Position numbers and translations under genes: made by a program. The notes beneath the pieces were generated by a model. The model searched no databases, had not been told where the DNA came from, and worked only from the letters and a program-made list of their open reading frames with translations. Shown in pieces: positions 1 to 10,640 of a DNA stretch of 64,000 nucleotides. Source of the DNA: Limanda limanda (Eukaryota; Chordata; Actinopteri; Pleuronectiformes; Pleuronectidae); contig NC_083648.1 of the NCBI RefSeq assembly GCF_963576545.1, positions 18,275,154 to 18,339,153 on the forward strand, read 5' to 3'. Position 1 is the stretch's first letter, and each line of letters starts with the position of its first letter.

Positions 1-2
1 AT

Positions 3-2516
3 GTAGCTGCATTCTGTCGTACTTGTCATACCTGTCAGGTCACAGGAAAACCAAACCAGGTTATTCCACCCGCTCCTCTCTGTCCGATACCCGCGTTAGG
101 TGAGCCTTTTGAGCACGTGTTAGTTGATTGTGTTGGCCCATTGCCTAAGTCTAAGACTGGTAACCAGTTTTTATTGACGATTATGTGTGTTGCTACACGG
201 TATCCTGAGGCTATTCCCCTTCGGAAAATCACTGCTCAGGCAGTGGTCAAGGCTTTGGTTAAGTTTTTCTCGACGTTTGGGCTCCCGAAAGTGGTGCAAA
301 CTGATCAAGGAAGTAATTTCCTTTCTAACCTTTTTGAGCAGGTGCTGACATCTTTGTCTATTACACACAGAGTTTCCAGTGCCTACCACCCTGAGTCTCA
401 GGGTGCTCTCGAACGTTGGCACCAAACGCTTAAATCCATACTGCGAAAGTACTGTCTCGAGACCGGGAGAGACTGGGATGAGGGTGTTCCTTTTGCCTTG
501 TTTGCGGTTCGTGAGATCGTTCAGGAGTCCTTAGGGTTTAGTCCGGCTGACCTTGTTTTTGGACATACGGTACGCGGCCCTCTCAGAGTTCTGAAAGACC
601 AGCTTATCTCGGGTAGTGCTTCTTCTCAAAATGTGTTAACTTATGTGAGCCGGTTCCGTGAACGGTTGCACAGTGCCTGTGCCCTCGCTAGGGAAGCTCT
701 GTCCGCCTCACAGAAGCGGATGAAGCGTCACTTTGATGAGAAGGCTGTCCCACGTTCACTGCAGACGGGTGACCAGGTTCTAGTTCTGCTTCCCATTCCC
801 GGATCCTCCCTCTCTGCCCGTTTCTCCGGTCCTTATTGTGTGGGACGGAAGTTGAGTGACACAGATTATGTTATACAGACCCCAGATCGGAGGCGCAAGA
901 CAAGAGTTTGCCATGTTAACATGCTTAAGTTGTATCATGCAAAAGTTACTCCTCCTGAGGACTCCGTAGAAGGGTCTACGGGTCCCACAGTCAAGTCTGC
1001 CGTTCCAGCTGTATTGGTTCCAGGCTCCTACCAGGTTCCTGAGGGTGACGAGGATGGATTGGAGTTGCGGAGTGCTCCTCAACAGACTCCTCGGTTGTTG
1101 AACTCTCGGATGCTGTCATCTCTGGACTCGCATCTGACCTATCTGGATGAGGAACGTAGGGCTGACATGGTAGCCCTAATACGTGGGTTCCCTTGTCTGT
1201 TCGGTGATGTTCCTTCCCTGACCAACGTTTTGAAGCATGATATAGATGTGGGAGGTGCAGCACCTATCAAGCAGCATCCATACCGCATTAACGCTACGAA
1301 AAGGTTGATCATGTCGCAGGAGGTGTCTTATTTAGTAGAGAATAGTCTGGCGTCTTCGAGCTCTAGTCCTTGGAGTTCACCATGCCTCTTGGTACCCAAG
1401 CCTGATGGCACGTTCCGTTTCTGTACGGATTATAGGAAGGTGAACGCAGTCACGGTTCCTGACTCGTACCCGTTGCCGCGTATTGATGATTGTGTGGACA
1501 CCATTGGGTCTGCCCGGTATGTGACAAAGCTGGATCTGTTAAAGGGATATTGGCAAGTCCCACTTACTGCTCGTGCTTCGGAGATCTCCGCATTTGTCAC
1601 TCCAGACAAGTTTCAGCAGTACTCAGTGATGGCGTTTGGGATGCGGAATGCACCTGCCACTTTCCAGCGCTTAGTGAATATTGTTTTAGCTGACGTCCCA
1701 CACTGTGCTGCTTACCTCGATGATGTAGTTGTGTATTCGTCTGATTGGGCTGCTCATGTAGATACCTTGACAACAGTGTTCCAGCGTTTGGCGAGGGCTT
1801 CCTTGACGCTGAATTTGGCAAAATGTGAGTTTGGTAGGGCTACCGTTACTTACCTTGGTAAACAGGTTGGGGGTGGTGAGGTGCGCCCCGTGGAGGCTAA
1901 GGTGACTGCTATCACTGCCTTCCCAGTGCCCATCACCCGGCGTGAGCTGCGCCGCTTCTTGGGTATGGCTGGGTATTATCGTGGGTTCTGTAGGAATTTT
2001 TCCTCTGTTGTCGCCCCTCTGACTAGTCTGCTGAGCCCCTTGGTCCCGTTTGCGTGGTCTCCAGATTGCCAACACGCTTTTGTTTCTGTTAAGACTCTGC
2101 TATGTAGTACCCCTGTTCTGGTGGCTCCTGACTTTGAGAAGCCATTCAAGATGGAGGTAGACGCATGCAATGTAGGTGCCGGTGCCGTTCTTATCCAGGA
2201 GGATTCCAACGGGCTGGACCATCCGGTCTGCTACTTCTCACGGAAGTTCAATGAGTGCCAGACACGGTACTCTACTATTGAGCAGGAAGCTCTGGCTTTG
2301 CTGATGGCACTCCAGTTTTTTGAAGTTTATTTGGGATCGAGTTCTAGGCCAATTGTGGTCTACACGGATCACAATCCGCTGGTTTTTCTCCACCGGATGT
2401 ATAATCAGAACCAGCGCCTCATGCGGTGGGCGCTGATTGTGCAGGGGTACAACCTGGTGATTCGTCACAAGAAGGGCTCCGAGAATATGTGTGCGGATGC
2501 CCTTTCTCGTGTGTGA
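3..2516 (+). CDS. pol: Pol polyprotein (integrase - RT - RNase H), 5' partial
   Basis: The frame is already open at base 3; the GTG at 117 is not a real start. Domains, numbered from the Val at 117: an integrase zinc-finger remnant with a CxxC pair upstream (15-26); the integrase core with D4, D63 and E99 (exact DD35E spacing); a GPY/F-type module about 219-272; reverse transcriptase about 400-580 with D473 and the YLDD box at 533-536; then RNase H with D682, E724 and D751. The frame ends with TGA just before the polypurine tract. The enzyme copies element RNA and inserts the cDNA. All catalytic residues are present, so this stretch could be functional. Confidence 0.92.
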   Translation, partial: VAAFCRTCHTCQVTGKPNQVIPPAPLCPIPALGEPFEHVLVDCVGPLPKSKTGNQFLLTIMCVATRYPEAIPLRKITAQAVVKALVKFFSTFGLPKVVQTDQGSNFLSNLFEQVLTSLSITHRVSSAYHPESQGALERWHQTLKSILRKYCLETGRDWDEGVPFALFAVREIVQESLGFSPADLVFGHTVRGPLRVLKDQLISGSASSQNVLTYVSRFRERLHSACALAREALSASQKRMKRHFDEKAVPRSLQTGDQVLVLLPIPGSSLSARFSGPYCVGRKLSDTDYVIQTPDRRRKTRVCHVNMLKLYHAKVTPPEDSVEGSTGPTVKSAVPAVLVPGSYQVPEGDEDGLELRSAPQQTPRLLNSRMLSSLDSHLTYLDEERRADMVALIRGFPCLFGDVPSLTNVLKHDIDVGGAAPIKQHPYRINATKRLIMSQEVSYLVENSLASSSSSPWSSPCLLVPKPDGTFRFCTDYRKVNAVTVPDSYPLPRIDDCVDTIGSARYVTKLDLLKGYWQVPLTARASEISAFVTPDKFQQYSVMAFGMRNAPATFQRLVNIVLADVPHCAAYLDDVVVYSSDWAAHVDTLTTVFQRLARASLTLNLAKCEFGRATVTYLGKQVGGGEVRPVEAKVTAITAFPVPITRRELRRFLGMAGYYRGFCRNFSSVVAPLTSLLSPLVPFAWSPDCQHAFVSVKTLLCSTPVLVAPDFEKPFKMEVDACNVGAGAVLIQEDSNGLDHPVCYFSRKFNECQTRYSTIEQEALALLMALQFFEVYLGSSSRPIVVYTDHNPLVFLHRMYNQNQRLMRWALIVQGYNLVIRHKKGSENMCADALSRV

Positions 2517-2538
2517 TGTTTGCTTTTATGGGTGGGGG

Positions 2539-3058
2539 TGTTACGTGTGTGGTTGTTTTCCTGTGTCTCCCCTCTCATTCTCTGCAGGTCTCACACCATT
2601 GGCTGTTCCTCCACCATCGTCCAACCCCCTGTCCAATCTGGGAGCTGTCTGTTGGCCAATTAGTGTCGTCAGGCCTTGATAACTTGCACCTGTTTTGTCT
2701 CCATGGGGAGAGGCCATTGTCTGCCTGTGTGTGGGCTGTGTGGAGCTGTTGCCTTTTGTTTGTGAGATGCCACCGGGGTTTAGGTGAATAGGTAAGACAC
2801 CCTTGGGTTTACACTGCCATCACGTAGACCATACTCTGTTATCACATCAGGTTAGGAGCGGGGCCACCCTCTGTATGTATTAGCTAGGTTGTATGTGTGC
2901 ACTAGTTAGTTGTCACTTTATCTTGTTTTCTTTGCTTTGGCTCCGCTTATAGTTCCCTATTCCCCTTGGCGGATCGCTGGCTAAATAAAACACACTTACT
3001 GATCCAGTTTGCTGTTGTGCCCTGTTTTGTTGTTCTCCGAGTCAGCCTAACAGTAACA
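2539..3058 (+). repeat. 3' LTR of the Gmr1-like element
   Basis: This 520-bp LTR has perfect 6-bp inverted ends, TGTTAC and GTAACA. It follows directly on a G-rich polypurine tract. An AATAAA polyadenylation signal lies at 2984-2989, about 70 bp before the LTR end. The boundaries were chosen from these ends; the 5' LTR is not in the window for comparison. Confidence 0.82.
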
Positions 3059-3890
3059 TGTGTTATGGTTCCCCTACTCCCCCCCTAGACGTAGCAAGCT
3101 AACATCCTGGAGCCGTAACAGTCGCTCCGCAGTAACGCTGTGGCAACTGCACCCCCCCAAACACTGCACAAAGGTGCGAGGACCCTTCAATACTGCACAC
3201 AGCATATATTAAATTGAAATGGTAAATCATATGAAATATGATTAAAGCAATTATGAACAATTTCCAACTGTGAAATTATTGAATTTCAGAGGGTAGTTGA
3301 AGAAAGAGACGAATTAATTAGAAATTATGTGTAATCAGTTGCACCTCAAGGAGGAGTGGCTGTTTAAAATTGTGTCCCAGCTGTTATTGTTTTTATTGTC
3401 TGTCAATCAACTGAGTAAATGTTAATGATCTGTTACAGAATTGATTCCGTTCTGAAACTTCGCAAACTCTGTGTCATGATCAATAAAATCAGATGTGATG
3501 AACGTGTGTGTCATTAGCCTTGTGACAAACTACACAGATGCCTCATGGGTGATTTCAGGGGAGGATTTAGAAAAACACAATACTAGAAAGACAAGAGATT
3601 CCAGTCCAGGTTTTAACCAAGCCGACTAACAGTCATTTGTGTGGCTTTGAACCAACTTGTTGTAGGAATTTATGAGAAGCCTGAAATTGGCTTTAGAAAA
3701 AGCCGACATGATATAATGTTACAAAATATGTATCATCACAGGCATAACTTCAGTTTTCCAGGCTGGCATCTGTTTTCAGTCAGTGAACATCCTCCTCTTC
3801 ATCAAAGTGTCTGAGCAAGCGTTCTGGTCAAAAGACAGAGGTTTTACAAACAACAAACCATGATAAAAAAACATATACAATAATAAAGAT
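3059..3890. other. Intergenic, no gene seen
   Basis: AT-rich spacer between the retrotransposon LTR and the 3' end of factor H-like gene A. No coding exon or clear repeat was recognised. Confidence 0.5.
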
Positions 3891-3896
3891 TTTATT
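3891..3896 (-). promoter_or_regulatory. Polyadenylation signal of gene A
   Basis: AATAAA on the minus strand, about 50 bases beyond the in-frame stop at 3946-3948 of the last recognised exon of factor H-like gene A. Confidence 0.5.
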
Positions 3897-3945
3897 ATGA
3901 ACCCATCGTCATCCATGCATATGAAAATTACGCTACATTATTGCA

Positions 3946-5512
3946 TCATACAAGATTATTACTCACCAACTTAATTGAGATCCAGCTACAACCTAAAAAT
4001 AATCAAATGTTAGCACAGCAGTGAGTATTGTTCTATCAATTGAAGTCATAGGGTTTAATTCTGCTTTAAAATTCCCACTTTTTAGTTCCACCACATTGAC
4101 ACTGGCGTCGCACTTAATCACCAAAATCTTTCGAAAAGGTGTTAGACCACGCCCACTTGCTTGCCTTGAACTTTCTGGACTTCCCCCCCTGACCACTATA
4201 ATAAGTTTTACGAGACTCTACACACACATATCATAGCTGAAAAGGATTTTATGTTATTTCCGTTGTACTGAGCTTAAAGTGATACTTACATTTACTTAAC
4301 CTAATTATTCCTTCAGTGCAGCGGACCACAGAAAAATGATCTGTCCTCCAGTCGTCCACACATGCCATTGACACATTCTCACCATCTTTCACATATTTCA
4401 CTCCATCAGGATGTAATTTAGGATATTCACGAGTGTCCACAGAACAGAAGGTAGCTGCCCAAAAGGAAAAAAATAAACATTTGTATTTTCACAATCTCCT
4501 GGACAGACCATTCCTATAAAGTCTTGCAGTGCTGACTTGTTCGTACCTTTGCAGCTGGGCAGATCTGACCATGTGCCGTTTGAATGATACACCACTGTCT
4601 CTGGACCCACATATTTGTAATAGCTGTTGCACGCGTATTTCAAAAACATCTCTCTAGTTTCCACAATATCCCCATTGGAGATACTGGGTCGTATTCCACG
4701 TATAATTTTTTAAATATAAATTAATATTGGTAATTGTTTTCTTTATAACTTTATTCTCCAAATCTCTTTTTTACTCTTCAATACGGCCAAAATACTCGTT
4801 TTGTATAGTAATAATAATCAATACTTATATATATGTATCTATATAGCCTGCTATTGCAGGAAGGACAAAAACATTAAACAATAGAAGAAGAAAAGAAGGC
4901 TGAGGCATCTCAAGTCGTCACCTCCGACGACATAATGATCGAAGGACAAGGACAATCATTTTGCTGGTTGTAATACACAGGGTTTATTAGAATATAGGAC
5001 AAGATGATGAATGTCCCTATTAATAAAAGCCATTCATTTTTTTTCTTTCCAACCAGTAAATTGTCCTCCATACATGATTAATTCATTTTTTTATAATGCT
5101 TAGAGTTTGAGGGTCAGGGGGAGAGGTGGAGCCATGATGACGATGGTTCATCTCAAAGAAGCGAATGAGTCTGAGTGACTTACTGGGTATAAAGAGAGGC
5201 CTGTTGGCAGAGGTGCTGGAGGATCCTGTAAGACACAGAGCACATGAAGACAGAATAGAAGTTTCACATCTCATTAGGATGTTATTTCTTTCTTATTCAT
5301 TCAGATCTTGTCCAAGGACATTTTCACCTTTTTAAATGATAAAAATAAAAATCAATGAGTGGGATCTGCTCATATTTTGTCACAGTGATAGAAGAGACGT
5401 AGGCCTACCTCCACTGCCAGCTGTGTTCCTCTGCCAGAGGACGTGCTGTGTCCCCTACTTGTTCCTGCCTCAGCAGAACCACCATGTCCACCACCTCGTC
5501 CTGTGTCTTTAC
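3946..5512 (-). pseudogene. Duplicated four-exon cassette of gene A, decaying
   Basis: Second copy of the block spacer - 14-aa spacer - CCP - CCP. Its spacer exon (5409-5512) is 104 bp instead of 105, a one-base loss near 5430, so the frame shifts after it. The first CCP-like exon (about 4547-4708) has no AG acceptor at the expected place. It has also lost its first Cys (TGT to CGT) and third Cys (replaced by Tyr). The 42-bp exon 5184-5225 and the last CCP (4290-4454, four Cys) look intact. Splicing 5723 directly to 3992 would skip the cassette and still complete a Cys codon. The junction with the older copy lies near 5540, inside an intron. Confidence 0.7.
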
Positions 5513-8500
5513 CTAAATGGACAAACATTAAATACATGTTTAATTATTGATAATTGACTGAAAATGCATCTTTAATCACAAAGTTACTGACTTTGTCTCC
5601 TCTGCTTCTTACTGAGGATCAGAGCTCAGAGATTCATGTTTGTTAGCTGACAATAAAAAAGGCAGAAACAAAAAGCACTGTGACACGCTGAAATACAAAG
5701 CACCGAATGTATTTATACTTACAGCCGGTATGAGTGATTCTACGATTGGAGCAATGAACAGCCAAGCTGTGATCCTGCCGAGTACATGGAATATATTCGG
5801 TCTCTCCTTCCTTTATAAACATAGCCAAAGGAACCTCTAAACCAGGAACATAATAACCAGGTTCCATGACACAAAATGCATCTGTACAAAATGAACAGAA
5901 ACAAACACAAGGATACATATTTTGGTTTTAAAAATATTTCGAAATTTGATAGACTGAAGGAATTAAAATAAGTGTTGACTTCTTTATACCTTCGCAGACG
6001 GGTACTTTTGACCAAGAGCCGCCATCGTAACACCTCACAATGTCTTCACCGACTTGTTTGTAAAAAGCCGGACACTGGAATTTCAAATACATTCGTTCTT
6101 CTTCCACAACGACACCATTAGGAACAATTGGGCGTGTCCCACAGTGTTCGACTGAAATGAAAAAAAAAATGATTATTTAAGTCTGTCACAGTATCTAAGT
6201 GAAAGAAATCCTCTCATCAGCAACAACATAACTTGTGGGACTAAAATGAACATTGTGGAAAAAGCCAATTACACAGCACTGCAGGGAACTGAAAATCTGC
6301 TTTGTGCAGTAATGAACAAAGATTTTGACCCAAATCATCCCAAAATGTTTCTCCATGCTGAATTGACCATATTGACTTATATTTAGATTTCTTTGTAAGT
6401 GCAACTGGCATCCAGGTGGCACAGTGGTACAGTGATTAGCACAGGGGTTCACAGTCCCACCTATTTGTTTTATTAATTCACATTGTGCACGTGTGAAGAT
6501 CAGGCAGATAAAGAGACTCCTAAGGGGCCTTTCACACAAAAAATAATCTTTTTGATAGTTTGGACCCACGGATCAATTGCAGGAAGGAAAAAAAAACACC
6601 AACATAGACAATAGAAGAAGAAAAGAAGGCTGAGGCATCTCAAGTCTTTACCTCCAACGACATAATGATCGAATGACAAGGACAATCATTTTGCTGGTAG
6701 TAATACACCGTATTCTATATAATATAGGACAAAGTGGTGAATGTCCCTATTAATAAAAGTCATAAGTTCATTAATTTTCTTTTCTTTCCAACCGGTAAAG
6801 TATCCTCCATCCATGATCCATTCATGTTTTATAATGCTCAGAGTTTGAGGGTCAGGGGGAGAGGTGGAGCCATGATGACGATGGTTCATCTCAAAGAAGC
6901 GAATGAGTGTGAGTGACTTACTGGATATAAAGAGAGGCCTGTTGGCAGAGGTGCTAGTGGATCCTGTAAGACACAGAGCACATGAAGACAGAATAGAAGT
7001 TACACATCTCATTACGATGTTATTTCTTTCTTATTCATTCAGAATCTTGTCCAAAGACATTTTGCACCTTTTGAAATTTGAAAAATAAAATCAATGAGTG
7101 GGATCTGCTCGTATTTTGTCACAGTGATAGAAGAGACGTAGGCCTACCTCCACTGCCAGGTTGTGTCCCTCTGCCAGAGGACGTGCTGTGTCCCCCACCT
7201 GGTCCTGCCTCAGCAGAACCACCATGTCCACCACCTCGTCCTGTCTCGTTAGCTAAATGGAAGAACATTACATACACGTGTAAAGACATAACTTCTAGGA
7301 GACAGATGTGTAGAAGGGTGATGTTTGCTTTCAAAGAACAACAACCTGTAAGATCCTATTTTAGCTTGAACGTGGCTGCGTCACAAACTCAAAAGCCTGC
7401 ATCCACATGGATTATGTAGCACAGCTTTAGCTAGTATAGAGTTTCTATCCTTTCTTCATTTAAGAGCTATTTCTATTTCTTTCCCTCACAACCCTTTACC
7501 TCCTTTCAAACTCCTCCTGCTCACATGCAGATTTGCTCTGAGCTTCAGTTGGACTCGTCCTTGTACACTTCTCGTGAAATTAACCTGTTGAAATATCCCC
7601 TTCCAATAAGAATTCAGTTATACACCTGACAAATGAAACCATCATTGCAGACGTGTTTGCTTACGTCTCACGGCTTACGATGTGCCCTTGATCCTATCTG
7701 CATATTGTCCACTTACTGCACATTGGGCCTTCACTCCAGGTTCCAGCCAAACAGAAAAGTGTATAATTGTGTGATCCCTCGATGCTGTATCCAACTTCAC
7801 ATTTATATTTCACTCCTGCATCTTCAGGAAACATCTCTTGGTATCCCTGGTCAATGATTACAGCGTGTGGGTCTTTAGGGGGCGCCCTGCACGATTTGAT
7901 GCTTACTGTAAAAAAACAACAAAAAAAAAACATTTGTCATGGATCAAACAGGCAGTTTGGTTTATGTAGCTTGTGAGAATTCATGGAGTAAGATTTAGAC
8001 TCTGCACAAAGCAAAACGACTTAGGAATATCAAGGAATATCTCAAGATATTGTCCAAAGTGGGCTAAAATAAGGATCAAAAAGGTTGGAGTTTGTCATGT
8101 GATGTTCACAAGGATGAATTTTGTAGCGGGGTTTGTGTTGTGGGTAAAAGCTGTGAATGAGAAGACAGTCTTACATCAAAATATAATTTATGAATAACAT
8201 CACTTTGCTCATCTTCTCCTTTTTTCCATACTATTAATTTTTATCCGAACCCTTATCTCTAACCCTAAATGCATTTTATCCATAAATAATATGTCAGTCA
8301 TTTTGCAAGATACACAAAAATATATACACATTCATACACTTCTTTTATGATATCTCACAAACCTCAGTGTTTTTTAACATTCGCAGTCCCTGCGTGACCC
8401 TTTAACCCTTTGATACACAAGCTATGCAAACCCCCTCTAAGGCACAACATGGGTCAAAAATGACCCGTATTGACTTACAATGTTATTTCATGCACGGCTG

Positions 8501-10457
8501 AGTGTTTCTTTGCTATATTTTTGGAAATCGAATTATTTCATCATTTAATATTCAAAGTATTCATTAAATATCTTGTTTTTGATTACCACAAATCCTTATT
8601 TTCATTTTATCTTTCATAATTTATGAACTAAAATAGTTTTTTGTATTTTTAAATCAGGTTTACACACATGGGTCAAAAATGACTCGATGGAGTTTAAATT
8701 GTAAATATCTTTGCAATAAATTTATTTCATCATTCAGAATTTCAGGAATTCCTCAATTAACTTGTTTTTGATCATCACAAATTCTTATTTTCATTTGTCC
8801 TTTTCTACTTTTTTAATAAAAAACATTTTTGTATCACTACCCTTCCATGGGTCAAAAATGACCCGTATTCATTTCACATTCATTAGCACGCTTCTTTGCT
8901 ATATCTTTTAAAATCTATTCATTTAATCATTTAATATTTCAAAGTATTCATTAAAATATCTTGTTTTTGATTACCACAAATCATTATTTTCATTTTCTCT
9001 GTCTTAATTTTTGAACTAAATTACCTCATCACGTTTACACACATGGGTCAAAAATGATCCATGTATGCAAATCTGAATTTGATAGGAACCTTTGATTTGT
9101 AAATGTTTGTAGTTAGGAACATGTTTACTGTGGACAACTTTTCACATGCCACACTTGTCAAAACTACTTGTCAGAACTAAATCATGTTGACCTAGCTATC
9201 ATTAGCTAGAATTGACCTAGCTTACATAAGCTAACATTAGCTAGCTAAAAGAGAATATGTTAACAGCTAACTAATAATATTGGACATATTTATCTTTCCC
9301 ACCAGTAGAGGGAAATAATGTTAAATGTTATGTGCAGTTATCTTTTCACAAGATATCAAATATTTTCTTAGGTAAAACAATTGTAAAATAAGACTTACAT
9401 GAATTAGATGTGCAAAAGCAGCCCGTTTAGTTCTGACAAGTAGTTCTGACAAGTGTGGCATGTGAAAAGTTGTCCACAGTAAACATGTTCCTAACTACAA
9501 ACATTTACAAATCAAAGGTTCCTATCAAATTCACACTTGCATACATGGGACATTTTGGACCCATGTGTGTAAACTTGATGTAGTAATACAAAAAACATTT
9601 TAGTTCAAAAATTAAGACAGAGAAAATGAAAATAATGATTTGTGGTAATCAAAAACAAGATATTTTAATTAATACTTTGTTATATTAAATGATTAAATAA
9701 ATAGATTTTAAAATATATAGCAAAGAAGCACAGCCATGCATGAAATAACATGTGAAATGAATACGGGTCATTTTTGACCCATGTTGTGCCTTAGAGGGGT
9801 AGTGATACAAAAATGTTTTTTATTAAAAAAGTAAATAAGGCAAAATAAAAATAAGAATGTGTAATGATCAAAAACAAGTTAATTGAGGAATTCCTGGAAT
9901 TCTGAATGATGAAATAAATTTATTGCAAAGATATTTACAATTAAAACTCCATCGGGTCACTTTTGACCCATGTTGTGTATCAAAGGGTTAATAACATGAG
10001 AGAAGCTTAAACGGTGCATAATGCCTGAGAGTGCTGTGTTGTTCATACCTAATATACAGAGTGATGAGATAACTTAACACTACAAATTATTTGATTTGTG
10101 AAAAACTTACCTATACATCGTGGCGTATGAGACCATACGCCATTTTGACACACGCTCTCTGCCCACCAACCCTGCACAGCTGGTTTACGTGTGTTTCTAC
10201 AGGCATAGGTGAGCTTAGAGTCATGAGAATACGTTTCTTTAACAGGGAAGAAATAACCACCGTCCAGTGAGGGAGCAGGACAAGGCTGAGCTGCACTTTG
10301 TGCTGAAACAGAGATAAGCAAGAGAATAATATTTCTAAATGCGTGTGTCTTCAAAAAAACGAATTCAAATGGTTCTAGGGGTAAATGTGAGTCTCTTACC
10401 GTGTAGTGCTCCTGGAAACCAAACCAGAAGAATAAATCCCAAATATCTTAAGCACAT
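3946..10457 (-). CDS. Complement factor H-like gene A (CCP/sushi protein)
   Basis: Secreted CCP-repeat protein of the complement factor H-like type; such proteins bind C3b and surface polyanions. Exons on minus: 10400-10457 signal peptide (starts MCLRYLGFILL); 10111-10302 CCP; 7717-7905 CCP; 7148-7252 Gly/Ser spacer (GRGGGHGGS start); 6922-6963 spacer; 5990-6151 CCP; 5723-5881 CCP. These are followed by a duplicated cassette 5409-5512, 5184-5225, about 4547-4708 and 4290-4454, and a short exon 3967-3992 with an in-frame stop at 3946-3948 if its donor is not used. All intact exons are phase 1-1 with GT-AG sites. Without the cassette the product is about 311 codons. Compared with gene B it lacks one CCP exon and two spacer exons. 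The exact family member cannot be fixed by eye. Confidence 0.78.
6407..6462 (+). repeat. tRNA-SINE fragment, truncated copy
   Basis: Shares the motif GGCACAGTGGTACAGTG with 14329-14420 in gene B, but the downstream part is missing here. It is intronic in gene A. Confidence 0.45.
8406..9987. mobile_element. piggyBac-like fold-back MITE
   Basis: A 1582-bp insertion flanked on both sides by TTAA (8402-8405 and 9988-9991). Its inverted ends read CCCTTTGATACACAA, the signature of the piggyBac superfamily. No transposase was seen. The two arms are long inverted repeats of each other (for example 9062-9180 against 9427-9545). They contain seven copies of a GGGTCA-AAAA-TGACCC palindrome or its variants, at 8451, 8670, 8849, 9045, 9546, 9765 and 9954. 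It sits in an intron of factor H-like gene A and is absent from the matching intron of gene B. Confidence 0.85.
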
Positions 10458-10640
10458 TTTGACAATTCTGATGCTTCAGGACGAAGCCGAGCAAAGACCC
10501 AGTTCAAGTCCAAACAAGTTAGTGATTGTTGGGGGCATTTCCCCAAATAGTTAAAGAATGAGGAGTTAACACTTTCTGTGACTGTGCTGGACGCTGTCAC
10601 TCTGAAGCCAACACACAAACCAAACACATGTTCTTTAAAG
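10458..10640 (-). promoter_or_regulatory. Promoter-proximal region of gene A
   Basis: Sequence upstream of the signal-peptide exon, almost identical to 17818-18000 upstream of gene B. It contains GGGGCATTTCCCC (10532-10544), a near-palindrome resembling a kappaB site with one extra base. No TATA box was seen. Its role is inferred only from position and from retention in both copies. Confidence 0.4.

Larger units (their letters stand above)
1..3058 (+). mobile_element. Gmr1-like LTR retrotransposon, 3' part
   Basis: This is the 3' portion of an LTR retrotransposon cut by the window edge; gag, protease and the 5' LTR would lie upstream. One uninterrupted pol frame is followed by a G-rich polypurine tract (about 2530-2538) and a 3' LTR with TGTTAC...GTAACA ends. 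The reverse transcriptase is Ty3/gypsy-type but the integrase lies upstream of it, as in Ty1/copia. That order is the hallmark of the Gmr1-like group described from cod and other deuterostomes. No stop or frameshift was seen in the visible pol, so the copy looks young. The target-site duplication cannot be checked because the left end is absent. Confidence 0.9.

Noticed and set aside
2426..2791. Open frame overlapping the pol end and the LTR
   Set aside because: Shadow of pol in another frame running into the LTR; no domain.
4547..4708. Functional CCP exon
   Set aside because: Lacks an acceptor and two of the four Cys, so it is listed as decayed.
8406..9987. CRISPR-like or satellite array
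   Set aside because: Repeats are palindromes inside an inverted-repeat transposon flanked by TTAA.
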